Notes under the pieces: generated by a model
Told to the model about the DNA's origin: nothing
Database searches by the model: none
What the model saw: only the letters and a program-made list of their open reading frames with translations
Shown here: positions 33,800 to 45,685 of the stretch, piece after piece
Layout of the letters: every line of letters starts with the position of its first letter
Position numbering within the stretch: the first letter of the stretch is position 1
Translations under genes and position numbers: made by a program
Source: Argopecten irradians
Lineage: Eukaryota > Mollusca > Bivalvia > Pectinida > Pectinidae
Direction: 5' to 3'
DNA: 64,000 nt
Assembly: GCF_041381155.1 (NCBI RefSeq)
Contig: NC_091145.1
Location: 38,641,882-38,705,881 of the forward strand

Positions 33800-34205
33800 T
33801 AATTGTTAAGAGATAATTAATTAAACTTAAAACATTTAAATATATACAACATATGAAACTTAAAGCACTGCACTTAAACATTAATTGGAGATTATCAATT
33901 AAAATTAAAACATATATATACAACATATGAAACTTAAAGCACTGCACTTAAACATTGATGAGAGATAACTAATTAAAATCAAAACATATATATATACAAC
34001 ATATGAAACTTAAAGCACTACACTTAAACATTGATGAGAGATAATTAATTAAAATCAAAACATATATATATACAACATATGAAACTTAAAGCACTACACT
34101 TAACATTAATGAGGGATAATTAATTAAAATTAAAACACACACACATATATATACACATGTACAACATATGAAACCTAAAGCACGTACTGGACATTAATGA
34201 GATGC
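33800..34205. repeat. 76-bp AT-rich tandem repeat downstream of the MULE transposase
   Basis: CAACATATGAAACTTAAAGC recurs near 33847, 33921, 33998, 34073 and 34161 (spacing 74-88 bp), followed each time by ACTxCACTTAAACATTxATG and AATTAATTAAAAT. It ends just 3' of the transposase stop codon, so it would lie in its 3' UTR. Confidence 0.85.
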
Positions 34206-34229
34206 ACATCTTATGAAAGTTTGTTATCA

Positions 34230-35636
34230 TCACTCTAAATGCAGAAGATGGGATGCTGCGTCGATGTACTGTATCACATCCATTGCGCCAGTCTCCAAAC
34301 GTTCCTTCAGTTGGGTAAGGCGGCTGTCGATGTTTCGGTACCGTTTGGCTCTGGGTCTGGTTTGTCCTCCGGCTGCGTGTTGGATGCGCGTAATCTCGTT
34401 GTTGGCCTGGATTTCCTGGAACACACGGATGATGCTGTAGATGTTTGGGTGGGAGTGTTCAACCTTCTTCTTGAGTTTGTTGTGCCATCCTTCTACGTGG
34501 TTCGTTGTTCGGGGGCCCTCGGTCTCAAAGTGGTTCCAGAGTGGTTGGTCGCGCTCTATCCACTGTGTAATGACGTAGTCGGTGAATGCGGTGGTGTACT
34601 GTGGTACATCAGCATCTTCAAGGTCGTTGAGTGCGTGGAACCAGACATCTTCAATACGGTTTAAAGGGACTAGGGGTAGGGCTGCGGCTCGTCGTACCAG
34701 TCGTCTGATGTCGTCGTTGTCGGCGTAGAGTTGTTGAAGTCCGGTTTGCTGGGCTTTCCTCCAAATACACTGCGTGAAATGAAAAAAACATCCCTTCAGT
34801 GTAGCAGCTGGGAATACGGAGCGAATGGCATTCTGGGCAGCGGTCTCGAAGTCCAGGAAAACAGTAGTTGGGTTGAGTTGGAGGTTCAGTTCCGTCATCT
34901 TCGTCTTGAGTAGTGTGAAAAAGCGTTGGTAAGTTGTCTGGGTCTTGCTGGGTAATAAACTGTAGACTAGCGGGTACATCTGATTTCCTATCTGGGCATG
35001 AATGGTGTAGATCTGGTGAAACTGGGTCGGACAGGTGTAGAAAGTTCCATCACAGAAGAGAGTATCAGCGTTACATAGGTCGATGAGGTTGCTGGATGTC
35101 GCAAAGGCTATGATGCGGGATTGGTCACCATCGTCAAGTAGAAGGAATTCCTCTCCAGCAGTCGTCTGTGTCCACTTTCCCTCGAGATTGATGTCCTGGA
35201 TGGTCTTTGGTAGTTGAGGAGTCTGGGTGCGTCTGGCGTTGTAGAGTAATGTCTTGGTAGATTGAAATGTTGGTAGGTGTTGGACAGTGGAGAGTGTGTC
35301 GTTATTCCAGTCGTGAGTTCGCAGTTTGGTAACCTCTTCTTCGTAGATCCTGGGTATGGGTTTCACCTCCTCCACGCAGCGGGTACGGATGTTCTCCATA
35401 ATCTCCAGGGCGGTGATCTTAGCGTGGTCCTGAGGATGGTTGTGGAGGTGGCGACCATTTCCTGTAGGGATGTTGTTGCGGGTACTCAGTGAGGCGGGGC
35501 AGTCGGGTATTGTGCATCTCCAGTAGGTGCGTTCTCCTCTGTTGTTCTTCACACATTAGATGTAACCATTATAAGCAATGTTCTGTCTTCCAAATTTATT
35601 TCTAAGAAATTTCACCTGAATCTGTGCGTTTGCCAT
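34230..35636 (-). pseudogene. MULE transposase with N-terminal FLYWCH zinc finger, one internal stop
   Basis: Reading on the - strand from ATG at 35636: MANAQIQVKFLRNKFGRQNI, then YNGYI, a TAA at 35556-35558, then CVKNNRGERTYWRCTIPDC...HLHNHP. The block F-L...Y-x-G-Y...Y-W-R-C-x5-C...H-x-H is a FLYWCH zinc finger, and TAA stands where the family usually has a Tyr codon (TAT/TAC). After the stop 441 codons are open. The MULE transposase domain follows, with CDGTFYTCP (first Asp), VFLDFETAA (second Asp), CFFHFTQCIWRK (C-x2-H motif) and TNHVEGWHNKL (Glu), so the DDE triad is complete. The frame ends at 34230. The element is therefore nearly intact but carries a nonsense change, unless an intron or start downstream of the finger is used; no ATG lies soon after the stop. 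Confidence 0.85.
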
Positions 35637-35789
35637 GTTGGTGGTTGATGGGGAACTGTGATAGTCAAACCTCTCTGATGTTCTTATATATATACTTAAA
35701 TCATATAGCTTGGATGCTGATCTGAAGACTTTTAATCTTATTATCAAAATCTTAGATGTATTCACTTTTCAAAAAAAATCCATTATATG

Positions 35790-36215
35790 CCCTGATAATT
35801 AAAAACAAAACAGCTTATGTGGCCAATTACAAAGACCTACATGTATGCTAATTATTTGATTACTGATTCTTCACTCACCAAGTAGTCAGTCGATGGACCC
35901 AAGCCATCAGGTGATAATTAACAGAAGTAGTAGTGAGAACAAGCCAAATTAAGTCAGAGTAATCAAATGATTTAATCAATCGCACATTATTGTATAATGC
36001 AAATAATTAAATAGATAAATAAAATATACTGCCAGCATAATGCAAATAATGTCCTATAATTTAATTCTCTGATATGTATTAATTCAAAACTATATAAAGC
36101 ATCTCTTTATATAGTTTTGAATTAATACATATCAGAGAATTAAATTATAGGACATTATTTGGCTTGGGTCCATCGACTGACTACTTGGTGAGTGAAGAAT
36201 CAGTAATCAACTTTA
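35790..36215. repeat. Nested hairpin: 51-bp arms and an outer 45-bp inverted repeat
   Basis: AATGTCCTATAATTTAATTC...ATATAAAGCATCTC at 36048-36105 is followed by its exact inverse to 36158. Outside it, TGATTCTTCACTCACCAAG/TAGTCAGTCGATGGACCC (35864-35903) is the inverse of 36163-36207, although about 140 bp of other sequence separates it from the inner left arm. The long perfect arms imply a recent inverted duplication. Confidence 0.8.
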
Positions 36216-36515
36216 AACATTGTGTAAAATCCAGGTAATGTGGGAGAACACAGGTAAAATCCAGGTAAGGGATATGTGAAGCAGACTATAACTGCTGTCA
36301 CAACATAACTGCCCCTATGTTATTATAAAAAAGTGGGAGAAACACGACTGACTACTTGGTGAGTGAAGAATCAGTAATCAACTTTAAACATTGTGTAAAA
36401 TCCAGGTAATGTGGGAGAACACAGGTAAAATCCAGGTAAGGGATATGTGAAGCAGACTATAACTGCTGTCACAACATAACTGCCCCTATGTTATTATAAA
36501 AAAGTGGGAGAAACA
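36174..36515. repeat. Perfect 171-bp tandem duplication
   Basis: CGACTGACTACTTGGTGAGT...AAAAAGTGGGAGAAAC at 36174-36344 is repeated without visible change at 36345-36512. It follows the hairpin at 36048-36158 inside the MULE. It is either a very recent duplication or an assembly artefact. Confidence 0.85.
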
Positions 36516-37122
36516 AGAACACACCGCTCCCTTATACCCCAGCCCCACCCCAAACCTACCTAGCTCTATTGTATGTGTATTTCGCCACTCTGACACTAAT
36601 TCTGCCCTCTGGCTATCAATTGTTTTACCTGAAATTTAACTACCCGTAACATGCTGGCTCAGATATACGGCCATCATACATACCTGTCCAAGAGATCTAG
36701 TATAGAAAAGGATGTGATTACGTGAATGAACGTATATAAAATCAGATATTTGGTAATATACTTTAGAAATTTTTGTTAAAACCTATAATCTAGCTAGAAT
36801 AAATGTAGCTTCATGAACACTGTATCTAAAAAATGTTAACGTTATTTGATTGACAAGTTTAATTGTCCATGCATACTGTAGGGATTACTTTCACCCCTAA
36901 TATTACAAGTGTTAGTAATTGTAAGGATCGATCCATATGGTATCCGGAAAATTAATTCATTTATTTATTTCAAAACGAATACAAGTTATACCACAAATAT
37001 AAATATACTTGTATTCGTAAGGTTATACTGGAACATCTAGTGCACTACAATGTTTAGTCTAGTCCACTACGTTGTTCACTACGTGTGCACTACAAAGTGC
37101 AATAGTTTGCTCCCAACTGTAC

Positions 37123-39000
37123 CTAGGATTTATCTTTAATGAAAAAAATGGTTGTTGTAGCTTGGAATTCTGGATTCGCTTGTCGCTTTCATATTACTAT
37201 TATGATATTACTTAATATATTAATATATATTATATTACTTATTATAACTATTGTTCCATCTCTTACTGGATTTAATAAATGTGATATCCCTAAAGGAATA
37301 TGGATGTAATGTTGACCATGTGCTTTGTAATGTTCACAGGTACCAGTCATTAAATTCACCTTTAACTGTGGAATAGTTACCTTTAAACGTGGAATAGTTC
37401 CACAGGAAAAGGTAACTATTCCACAGTAGTAGGAGATAATAGTCGATTTTGTCTCAACTATACCTCAAGCATTAACAATAGATGACATCACAGCCATGTT
37501 TTAACAAGTTATAAATGTAAAATGCACAACTACTTCAATCAACAGGCCATCGTATATACAATGCAAGTAAGGACTCAGGCCTCTCTCAAATTACATGCAT
37601 TCCTGGCTTCCCTTACAATGAATTGCACCACGGTGGAAACAGAGAAGGTTATAGCTATAGTATTGACTCGTTTTGTTTTGGTTCACTTTCATAGTGAAAA
37701 ATAGTGTTTTGTTTTCTTTTATTTTTTCAACTATGATCTAGTTCATTTGTTAAAATAGTTTTAAATTCAAACTTGTTTTATTTCAATTTTGGAAGTTTCA
37801 ATAATTGTTATAAAAACGTATATATGTATTTACTAGTAAAAATTCATTACCTATAGATTGCTTTAGGTAGAAACATAGATAGAAACTTCCGGATTAATGT
37901 GTCGGGAAAATAAGAACAAAGTTTCAGAGCTGTTTTGTCGGTAAATCTGACACTGCTATTAGGTCTTTGTCGATGTTTACGTCAAGGTCATTAATTGCTT
38001 TTGTCGTAAGCGCGTGGTATAATCTAACAATCACTGCGCATGTGCACCTGTTAACAACTGGTCTAGTCACATTCTGATCATATTTACAGAACGACAAAAC
38101 CCGATGACATCACCATAGTGGGGGTATATTTCTGGAATATCGATGATCGGTGTTTATGGTATACATGTAGCTACATGTTCAGCAAGTAGTCTTAATACAA
38201 ATGCAGTGTTCGTATATATGCTATTTGACTTCATTAGCAGTTCGATCCGATCTATGCCATCATTTTAATTAAAAATACAGTACATAGCTTAATTCAATGC
38301 AGAAAATAGTCTCAAATGATTATTTTAATGATTTCAAAATACTATGATAAAATCCATATTGATGTACATTTGTTTATGTAAATATATCGACACCATTTCT
38401 GTTTATAATCGAAAATAAACATGCTTATGAGCAGAAAAAAAATCAATTTAGTATTTTAAGTATATTTGATAGTGTCATTTTTAATTTATATAAAATAGTG
38501 TATAAATGTGACTCTACTGCTGTTGGACACCCCCTCCCCACCCATACCACCATTGTGGTACTACCATGTAGGTCTATCTCCCACGTGACCCCTTCGAGGT
38601 CTAGATAACAGTGAACTGAACGCGGTACATTGGTCAATGTGTGTTTTAGATCGAGTGTAGATAATGCATTCAGATAACTTCACCGACACACTCTGGATAA
38701 TATAATATTATTTCGAGATTCCAAAATAAATGTTTTAATTAGCTTGTAATCTTTTCCTATTTAAATCCTTATATATATTTAATCAAGGACGTAAATGAGA
38801 AGGATAAGTCACACTGAGTTTTAGGCAAAGACAGCGCAGGCGCCTTTGTGTTTGTGCACTGACCGTGACATTGGGCGACGACTGATTTCCTTTGATATCC
38901 GCCGCCGCAGCCTTTGATGTAGCATGGGGGTGCGAGGGTTACCGTCTTACTTTCTGAAGCATGCTGCCATTTCATGAGCGGTCGTATTTTTTTAACGATA
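37123..39000. other. No gene seen; contains a short cruciform at 37363-37427
   Basis: CTGTGGAATAGTTACCTT (37363) is exactly inverted at AAGGTAACTATTCCACAG (ending 37425), with a nested GTGGAATAGTTCCAC in the loop. The - strand frame at 38769-38975 has five cysteines but no recognisable family. The remainder is AT-rich without exon signals I would trust. Confidence 0.5.
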
Positions 39001-41130
39001 GTTTAAGACATTTCTTCTAAATCTTCCGTCTTTAAAGCAGAAACATATATACATAGAGATTGGCAACTCCGCCATTTTCACGAGCGGCAGATGTATCTCT
39101 GTATGTGCTTAGGGTTTTTTTAGGTAAATTTTTAAATAGTTAAATACAGCAGAATAACTTTGATATGTTATGAAAGTTCAGTAATTTTCAGATGGTTTGA
39201 GTACGATTTTGGATAGAAAAAAAAATAATATTTTAACTTATGTATTAATAAAACAAAATGCACTTCCGGTTTTAAATGTGTGGTTTTCGAAAAACCAGGT
39301 AAAATTGCCTATTTTCATGCATTCAGAAATTATATTAAATAACATCAATCGGGAAAACCAGTCACATCAAACCATGATATAATGTTTAAACTTTGTGTTG
39401 ATGCAAAAATATCATGTTTAAAAGATTACACTTAAAAGAAGTTAGCCAAGGGAAAATGCCTGTAAACCGGAGGTCCCTCTGCCTGTCAACAAAGACAAAG
39501 AAGGAGTTTCCAATCTCTATGTATATATGTTTCTGTCTAAAGCAAGTTATAAACGTTGTGAAATTTAATTTACTTCACATTGGTGTTTCGTTTGACTCGA
39601 TAAGACAAGTATTTGTTGAGAAAAACGGTTTTTATTCCCGGTTCATAAGCGTCTCGCGTGGTGTTTAGTAGTGTAAAGAGACAGTCACGAATCCTTCTCA
39701 CTTATAAATCCTTGATTTAATGAAGCACCATTATGTTATACATCATGGAACAGAAATATAAATCTACAGTGACTTAAACAAACAACAACACATTTTTAAA
39801 ACTTCAACTATTTATTGAAAGCTTAAAACTACAGAATGAAAATATACCAAAGTACTCTTTGCAGTTCGAATTAAAATTTAGAATTAGATTGTATGTTTAT
39901 TTTTTTTTAATAATTCATGAGAACTGCTAATGAAAGTATTTAAACATATTATTTAATTTTGTATCATTCAGTAGTTGTAATTTTACAAACATTTTATCTT
40001 TGCAACTTAAATAATAATTTTTTGTAATTCATTTTGTACAACTGTATACATTTTCATCTTTGTAACCTTTAAATATTTTCAATAAACATTTTTCATTTTT
40101 TGTAATTTTGTAGAATGCATATTTTGTATATTTCATAAACGCTCATCTGTATAATTATATTTTTTTATTCATATTTTGTGTATTTCATAAACTTTCAATT
40201 TAATTTTTGTTATTATAATTTTTTATTCATTTTGTAAACTTTATAAACATTTCAATTTCATCTTTGTAAGTTTTAAATATTTTTATAAAATATTATTCTT
40301 TATATAGGTGTATAAACCAACTTTTTGTATCATTCAGTAATTGTAATTTTGTAGAATTCATTTTTTACAAATCATGTTTTGTATATTTCAGAAAAACTCT
40401 TTGTATTTTTTTCTTCTTTCCTTTTTCTTTTATTTTCTTATTTATGTTTTTTTGTTAATTTTGTATTTTATTTTTTGTGTATTTGATACTTCAATAACTT
40501 TTAATTTTATGTTGAAAATTTTTTTATTCATTTGGAATTTTTTGTATTTCAATCATTAGATACTACATGTATATCATTGGTAAGAACTTGTAACTTGTAA
40601 TTGTACGTTGTATATTTAGTAAAAGTTCTATATATCTTCTTATTTATATATATTGATTATATGGCAAGAGTGCAATTATGGTTGACCCATGATGAGATTT
40701 AAATGAAATTATTGTAATGATTATGCATTTGAGTGAATGAAAATAATGGTGGAAGTGTATCTTTTTAATTTAGGATTGGAAAAGTGCTTAATATGTATGA
40801 CTGATGTGTAAAGAGAAATGAATGTCAGCTCAAACCCATTTTATTATTGAAGGCAACATCAGAATTGTCATTACATGTATTTTTTGAGCTATGGTAAAAA
40901 GAAGCGGATTTGATTGAATTGGTAAAGGATGCCAGATCATTCATATGATAATTTGAGTGATGTTTGTTAACATGCGAACTATTGTATTGATTTCTTGTGA
41001 TAATATCTGCTAGATAGTTTACTTGATTAGTTGGGACCTTTTATTTTTGAATTGACAATGCATAATTATGTTGTTAAATACGTTGGACTACAATAATATC
41101 ATACATCAATGATCATCGAAAGATATTGCG
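39001..41130. other. T-rich low-complexity stretch, no gene seen
   Basis: From about 39900 to 40570 the + strand is very T-rich, with loosely repeated TTTTGTAATTxATTTTGTA and TTTCATAAAC phrases, probably an old decayed tandem array. The short open frames here are hydrophobic by composition only. Confidence 0.5.
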
Positions 41131-41136
41131 AGTTAA

Positions 41137-41706
41137 GAACTGCATGTTTTTATATCGTTACCTAGGCTGCTAATTGGACATGACACAGATACGATGCATG
41201 TTTTTATATCGTTACCTAGGCTGCTAATTGGACATGACACAGATACGATGCATGTTTTTTTATATCGTTACCTAGGCTGCTAATTGGACATGACACAGAT
41301 ACGATGCATGTTTTTTTATATCGTTACCTAGGCTGCTAATTGGACATGGCACCAGATACGATGCATGTTTTTTATATCGTTATCTAGGCTGCTAATTGGA
41401 CATGGCACCAGATACGATGCATGTTTTTTATATCGTTATCTAGGCTGCTAATTGGACATGACACCAGATACGATGCATGTTTTTTATATCGTTACCTAGA
41501 CTGCTAATTGGACATGACACCAGATACGATGCATGTTTTTTATATCGTTACTTAGGCTGCTAATTGGACATGACACCAGATACGATGCATGTTTTTTATA
41601 TCGTTACCTAGGCTGCTAATTGGACATGACACCAGATACGATGCATGTTTTTTTATATCGTTACCTAGGCTGCTAATTGGACATGACACCAGATACGATG
41701 CATGTT
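41137..41706. repeat. 55-bp tandem repeat, ten copies
   Basis: The unit GATGCATGTTTTTATATCGT + TACCTAGGCTGCTAATTGGA + CATGACACCAGATAC recurs with 54-57-bp spacing. Copies differ in the T-run length, ACC/ATC before TAGG, and ACACAG against ACACCAG; blocks of neighbouring copies share variants. No spacers separate the units, so it is a minisatellite. Confidence 0.95.
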
Positions 41707-42261
41707 AAAGTTCAGACTTTGGAAACAAGAAAAAATGCTTCTTTTCAATTGTCTTTGTCTTTAGATGCAGTTTAACACATAGTTTATATGCTACATATAA
41801 CAAACTTCTGAAATTTCAAAAGCTTTTTGAGAAATGACGTCAGTTTTATGAGTAACGTCATCTGGACATAAGTCAATCATTTGCAGGAATGTTTCCTTTA
41901 TTCTGCAAATATTTATTATATATATTTATATATATGTAGGTAACGTTTACCTGTTCAAAAGTCACCACTGATGCAGTTGTCATCGTTGAAATAATAATTT
42001 TACCACAATAATGTAAATCTTTGTGATCAAATGTACCTTGGTAAAAAAAATTAGTATATCATTGTTTTAGTAAAGTCATTAATGGCGTCATGATGTTTTA
42101 TTATGAAATCCTAGCTTTAAAATATTTAACACATAATCCGCGTGATATCCAGTAATTTCGCTCGTGTAATAGTTTTGCGTATGTCACTAGTGTAATATGA
42201 CCTGGAGCTATTGTCATTGGCTGGACATTCATTGTGACGTCAGACAGAAACAATAAAATGA

Positions 42262-42545
42262 CAGGTAAAATGACGTGACGTCAGGACAACGAGGAAGGTG
42301 AGACAAAATGGCGGTCTCTGCTGGAATTTCGGAATACATTTTGACATGAAATTCTTTATCATGTGGTATTTGTAGTTATGTGATAAAAAGTATCTTAAAT
42401 TTCTGTTCATTTCATATGAGATTTTATGAAACTCGTCTCGAAGTTTTAATTTTTGCTCACCAAGGCTCGCAAAAATGAAAAAAACAACTTCTTAGACTCG
42501 TTTCATAAAATCTCATATGAAATGAACACTCATGTAAGATCCTAT
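42262..42545. repeat. Dispersed repeat ending in a foldback (unoccupied relative of 11279-13200)
   Basis: 42275-42430 matches the flanks of element A copy 2 (ACGTCAGGACAACGAGG, GACAAAATGGCGG, TATGTGATAAAA). At 42403-42531, TGTTCATTTCATATGAGATT TTATGAAAC and its inverse form a hairpin around a roughly 70-bp, partly paired loop. No coding sequence is seen. Confidence 0.7.
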
Positions 42546-43495
42546 ATGTATTCCAACAAATGGTGGTATCGTGTGGTTCCCATAATGTCTTACTTCTGCA
42601 ATTCTGCTTTTTTAACAACTTGCAATACAGGATTCAATATTGTAATTTTGTGATTTTTGTCAGATATGAAAAATACAAATCCGTCTACACATGTTCTTTT
42701 TGTCTCTTTGATGTTTATCAGTAGATGCACAGAAAACAAAGAATTCAAATTTTGGATTTCTGGTCAAAGCTTTAATTAATATCTACATTTGGCGGCACGG
42801 TCTGTCAATAGACCATAATGGCACGCCATCAAACAAATTCAATCAAAATTTCAACACAAATTAATTGATAGATTCTGGGAAACAGTAATCCACCAATTAA
42901 CATGGCCGCCGGTCCATCAATAGACCATAATGGCAAGCCATCAATCAAATAAATTGATTGATTCTGGGAAACCCTTCTCAATCAATCAATCAATCAATCA
43001 GATGACAATAATGATCAGTGATACTGGGAAACAGATATCAACTGATTCACGTCAGTCGTCAATATAAACAGCATATATAATCAATATGATATCAATCAGT
43101 CAATATAAATCAATAGTTTGTACCGTGAAATCTGCAACGTCAGAAAATGCAGAAACATTCTGCCACTCATACAAAGTCCAATGAGTTGTGGAATAGTCTT
43201 TCGTTAAAACTTGACTTGTACCATTGGCAAGGTCCAGGAGCTGTGACGATCCTGGCTGAAATACAAAGAAAAAAAACAACAGCAGAAAACAAACAATGGG
43301 AGGGATTTCAGGGAGGGTGAAGAAATTGAGTGTTCAAACCCAATTATTTTTTCACATAAATTTAGCCTCTTTCAAAGCTGTCCTTGTACCAAAATGTCTT
43401 CAATTAAAAAGGGGGAATAACTCTTCAGCAATTCTGACATAATTTGTTTTAGGTAACACGCTACCAAATCAGCAGGTGCCCTCCGATAACCGCAC
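42546..43495. other. Intergenic: two-copy repeat and probable 3' flank of the fucosyltransferase
   Basis: GTCAATAGACCATAATGGCA/CGCCATCAA at 42805-42835 recurs as ATCAATAGACCATAATGGCA at 42916-42945, each followed by a GATTCTGGGAAAC block, a spacing of about 111 bp with ATCA-rich runs. 43100-43495 is unassigned and may hold the - strand 3' UTR of the gene at 43550. Confidence 0.5.
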
Positions 43496-43549
43496 TATAT
43501 GGTTTATTGTCATAAGTGCTATTATATAGATTATGTACATCAACATTCA

Positions 43550-44823
43550 TCACAAGTCGTTCGCATCAAAACAAGCCTGCTTTTCTCCATACCACATGAA
43601 TTTCCCTATGTCATTATAAATACGATGGTATTTTTCAGGATTGTGAAGACGCTTACATATCTCGCAGAAATTTCTCTGCAATACATCAATGATTCCTTGA
43701 ATCGTGTAGTACTTTCTCCATTTGAAATACTCACGGTACTTAGTTTCATTTTTTGCAATACCCAACAAGAATTCTGTAAGCTGTTGAGGGCTGGAATAAT
43801 CACGTGTGTGGATGTACGATCCAGGTGGATGAAACAAAGAATGATTTACACCGTCACGGATCACTGGAACGATGTCACGACTCATGATTAGGTTGAGTGA
43901 TTTTTCTGTGACGTAATCAACACAAATCGAGTTTTCGAAAGAAAGATAAAATTTGTACTTGGTATTCATCACATCAAAACATGTATTAATAGCACCTGAA
44001 GTATTCCAGGATGTTTTGTGTCTATTGTCACCTCGACATTTTAAGTTTCCACATGTCCCAAAAATGTCGAGATCCAGACCACTTTGTCGAAGTTTTTTCA
44101 CATAGAAGTCTCGTTTCGAGCTAACACCACAATTACTTATAAAGCCAACAGCACTTTTAGTTTTGGATTTTATCGAACGTTCTAGAGACCTACTGTCAAA
44201 CTCTTGCGACCGTTTCTTGAAGTAGCCATGTTCCAGTGTAAAATCAGAGTCACGTCTGTAGGTAAACGTCCAATTAAACAGGTTGTTGTGGTGAGGCTTT
44301 ATGTTCCTACCTGGCGGGTAGTCAAAACTGGTCGGGGCCTCATGCTCCATGAGAATCCACACCTGGCCAAGCTTCTTTTTCCACGAAGATCGAAAATCGA
44401 AAGGCCTTATCAATACTGCGTGACTGTTACAAATATTTTCTTTGTCTTTCGACAAGACACAATTGGAAACAGGACATGGTTTGAAGATGGTCGAACTTTC
44501 CCAACCTGACCCGATCCAGTCGTTAAGCCAATGTGCGGGATTGTTCACATAGATAATGATGGGGTTTTCCTTGATTTCCATGATTGGTTTAATGAAGTTG
44601 CATTGTGGACCTGTTTCACGGTCCTTATCCCTACCGGGAGGGTCATTCGTAGTAGGGGTATTCCATTTGGAATAAAACAGAGCGATCAAAGACAAGCACA
44701 CTACAACGGCTACTCGAACGGTCTTCCGTCGAGTGCAAAACACTGCTGCAAATCCAACGGTCTTCCGTCGAGTGCAAAACACTGCTGCAAATCCAACGGT
44801 CTTCCGTCGAGTGCAAAACACTG
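43550..44823 (-). CDS. Alpha-(1,3)-fucosyltransferase (GT10), main coding exon
   Basis: A Golgi type II membrane enzyme that moves fucose from GDP-fucose to GlcNAc-type acceptors. About 424 codons are open, ending in TGA at 43552-43550. There is a short basic region (CTRRKTV), one membrane anchor (VAVVVCLSLIALFY, about residues 37-50 counting from 44821), a stem, then GT10 landmarks: VWILMEHEAP (154-163), NWTFTYRRDSDF (183-194), KSAVGFISNC (222-231) and the family signature FYLSFENSICVDYVTEKS (291-308), with six or more cysteines typical of the fold. Length fits the family. There is no ATG in frame before the anchor: the frame starts at a splice acceptor (TTTTTGTCTTTGCAG, then CAGTG at 44823), so the start codon lies in an unseen upstream exon. 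The 5' 39 bp, acceptor included, is triplicated. The acceptor sugar (Lewis-type or core) cannot be told. Confidence 0.9.
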
Positions 44824-44831
44824 CTGCAAAG
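44706..44831 (-). repeat. 39-bp triplication at the 5' end of the fucosyltransferase exon
   Basis: Three nearly identical units TTTGCAGCAGTGTTTTGCAC TCGACGGAAGACCGTTxGA, each encoding FAAVFCTRRKTVG, with possible splice acceptors TTTGCAG at 44824, 44785 and 44746. The first unit begins TCTTTGCAG after a T-rich tract; the third passes directly into the membrane anchor. Confidence 0.9.
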
Positions 44832-44989
44832 ACAAAAAGTGAACAATATCATTATACTTTGCGGTTCTTTTTAGCAAGCAAATAGTTTGTTTTAAACATA
44901 TTTTGATTCGCTTGCTTGTACCAAGCATCGTAATATGCTTAAAATCACTTTATCAGCCATTACAGGAAAAAATCGCGTCACCGTTTTTA

Positions 44990-45650
44990 ATGCCGTTTCT
45001 GATTGGCTAAGGTGACTACGTAATGATTTCATAGAAAAGATTCCCAAAATGAAATCGGAATGTTGAAGAGAAAATTGAATTATAAGGATCAATTTGAGTG
45101 ATTTTTTATGATATGGAGATATAACACAATATCTTAGTTTTATCTCATTATAAACCGCTTCGAGGTTTAAGAGTGCACTTAAATTTTGTTTTATTAAGTA
45201 TTGGTGTCACTATTTTTATTTTCATCGTGGTATGAAAGAAATTTTGTTCGCAAACTTTGTGAATCCGCGTAATACGATGAAATTAAAACAAAGTCACATC
45301 AATGCTTATAATTAATTTTTAGACTACTTGTACTTGATAAAATAAAATACGTTTAAACATGCGATTCTATTGATTTTCCAAGGGATAATTTTCCAAATCA
45401 ATAAGCAACGTCGATCTCCGCGTAGCGGATCCTCACAAAAGTTTGCAAAAAAAAGAAGATATTTCATAACTCGATGAATATAAAAAATAGTAAAATAGTG
45501 ACATCAATGCTTAGAATTAATTTTCCAGCCTATTTGATCAAAAAACACATTTAAACGTTCAATTCCATTGGTTTTCCAAGGGATTATTTTTCCAAATCAT
45601 TACGCAACGTTAATGTTTCTATTATGACGTTATGATAACGTCTGGATTTC
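44990..45650. repeat. Diverged 205-bp direct repeat with an inverted relative
   Basis: CACATCAATGCTTATAATTAATTTT (split) at 45295 and ACATCAATGCTTAGAATTAA at 45501, followed in both by a TTTTCCAAGGGATxATTTT-type block and CAAATCAxTAxGCAACGT. CGTAATGATTT...AAAAGATTCCC near 45017 resembles the inverse of the latter. This is an old, decayed foldback-type repeat lying upstream of the fucosyltransferase exon, in what may be its first intron. Confidence 0.5.
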
Positions 45651-45685
45651 GCGCCACTCTCGGATTTTTTTTTCATTTCGTGGTA

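Larger units (their letters stand above)
31165..37122 (-). mobile_element. Mutator-like (MULE) DNA transposon, about 6 kb, with satellite-like TIRs
   Basis: GTACAGTTGGGATCAAACTA at 31165 is inverted at 37103-37122 (TAGTTTGCTCCCAACTGTAC). The inverted similarity continues through repeats of TAGTGCACTAGAGTTAACAT on the left (31190-31385) and their inverse on the right (37030-37095). It encloses the FLYWCH/MULE transposase gene at 34230-35636 (- strand). The left TIR region is longer (about 220 bp) than the right (about 92 bp), so the arrays have changed length independently. No 9-10-bp target duplication could be seen. Inside lie a MITE (32310-32579), a 76-bp array, a hairpin and a 171-bp duplication. 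Confidence 0.8.

Noticed and set aside
31035-37280. Similar words in the two flanks of the MULE (GGAATTC, CTGGATTTA) that might be a long target duplication or duplicated exons
   Set aside because: Matches are short, at different spacings and in AT-rich sequence; a real target duplication should touch the element ends.
38769-38975. Cysteine-containing - strand frame (68 codons)
   Set aside because: Five cysteines but no known spacing, no signal peptide, and no clear splice sites; not enough to call an exon.
43499-44842. Four + strand frames of 101-130 codons over the fucosyltransferase
   Set aside because: Antisense shadows of a well-supported - strand gene.
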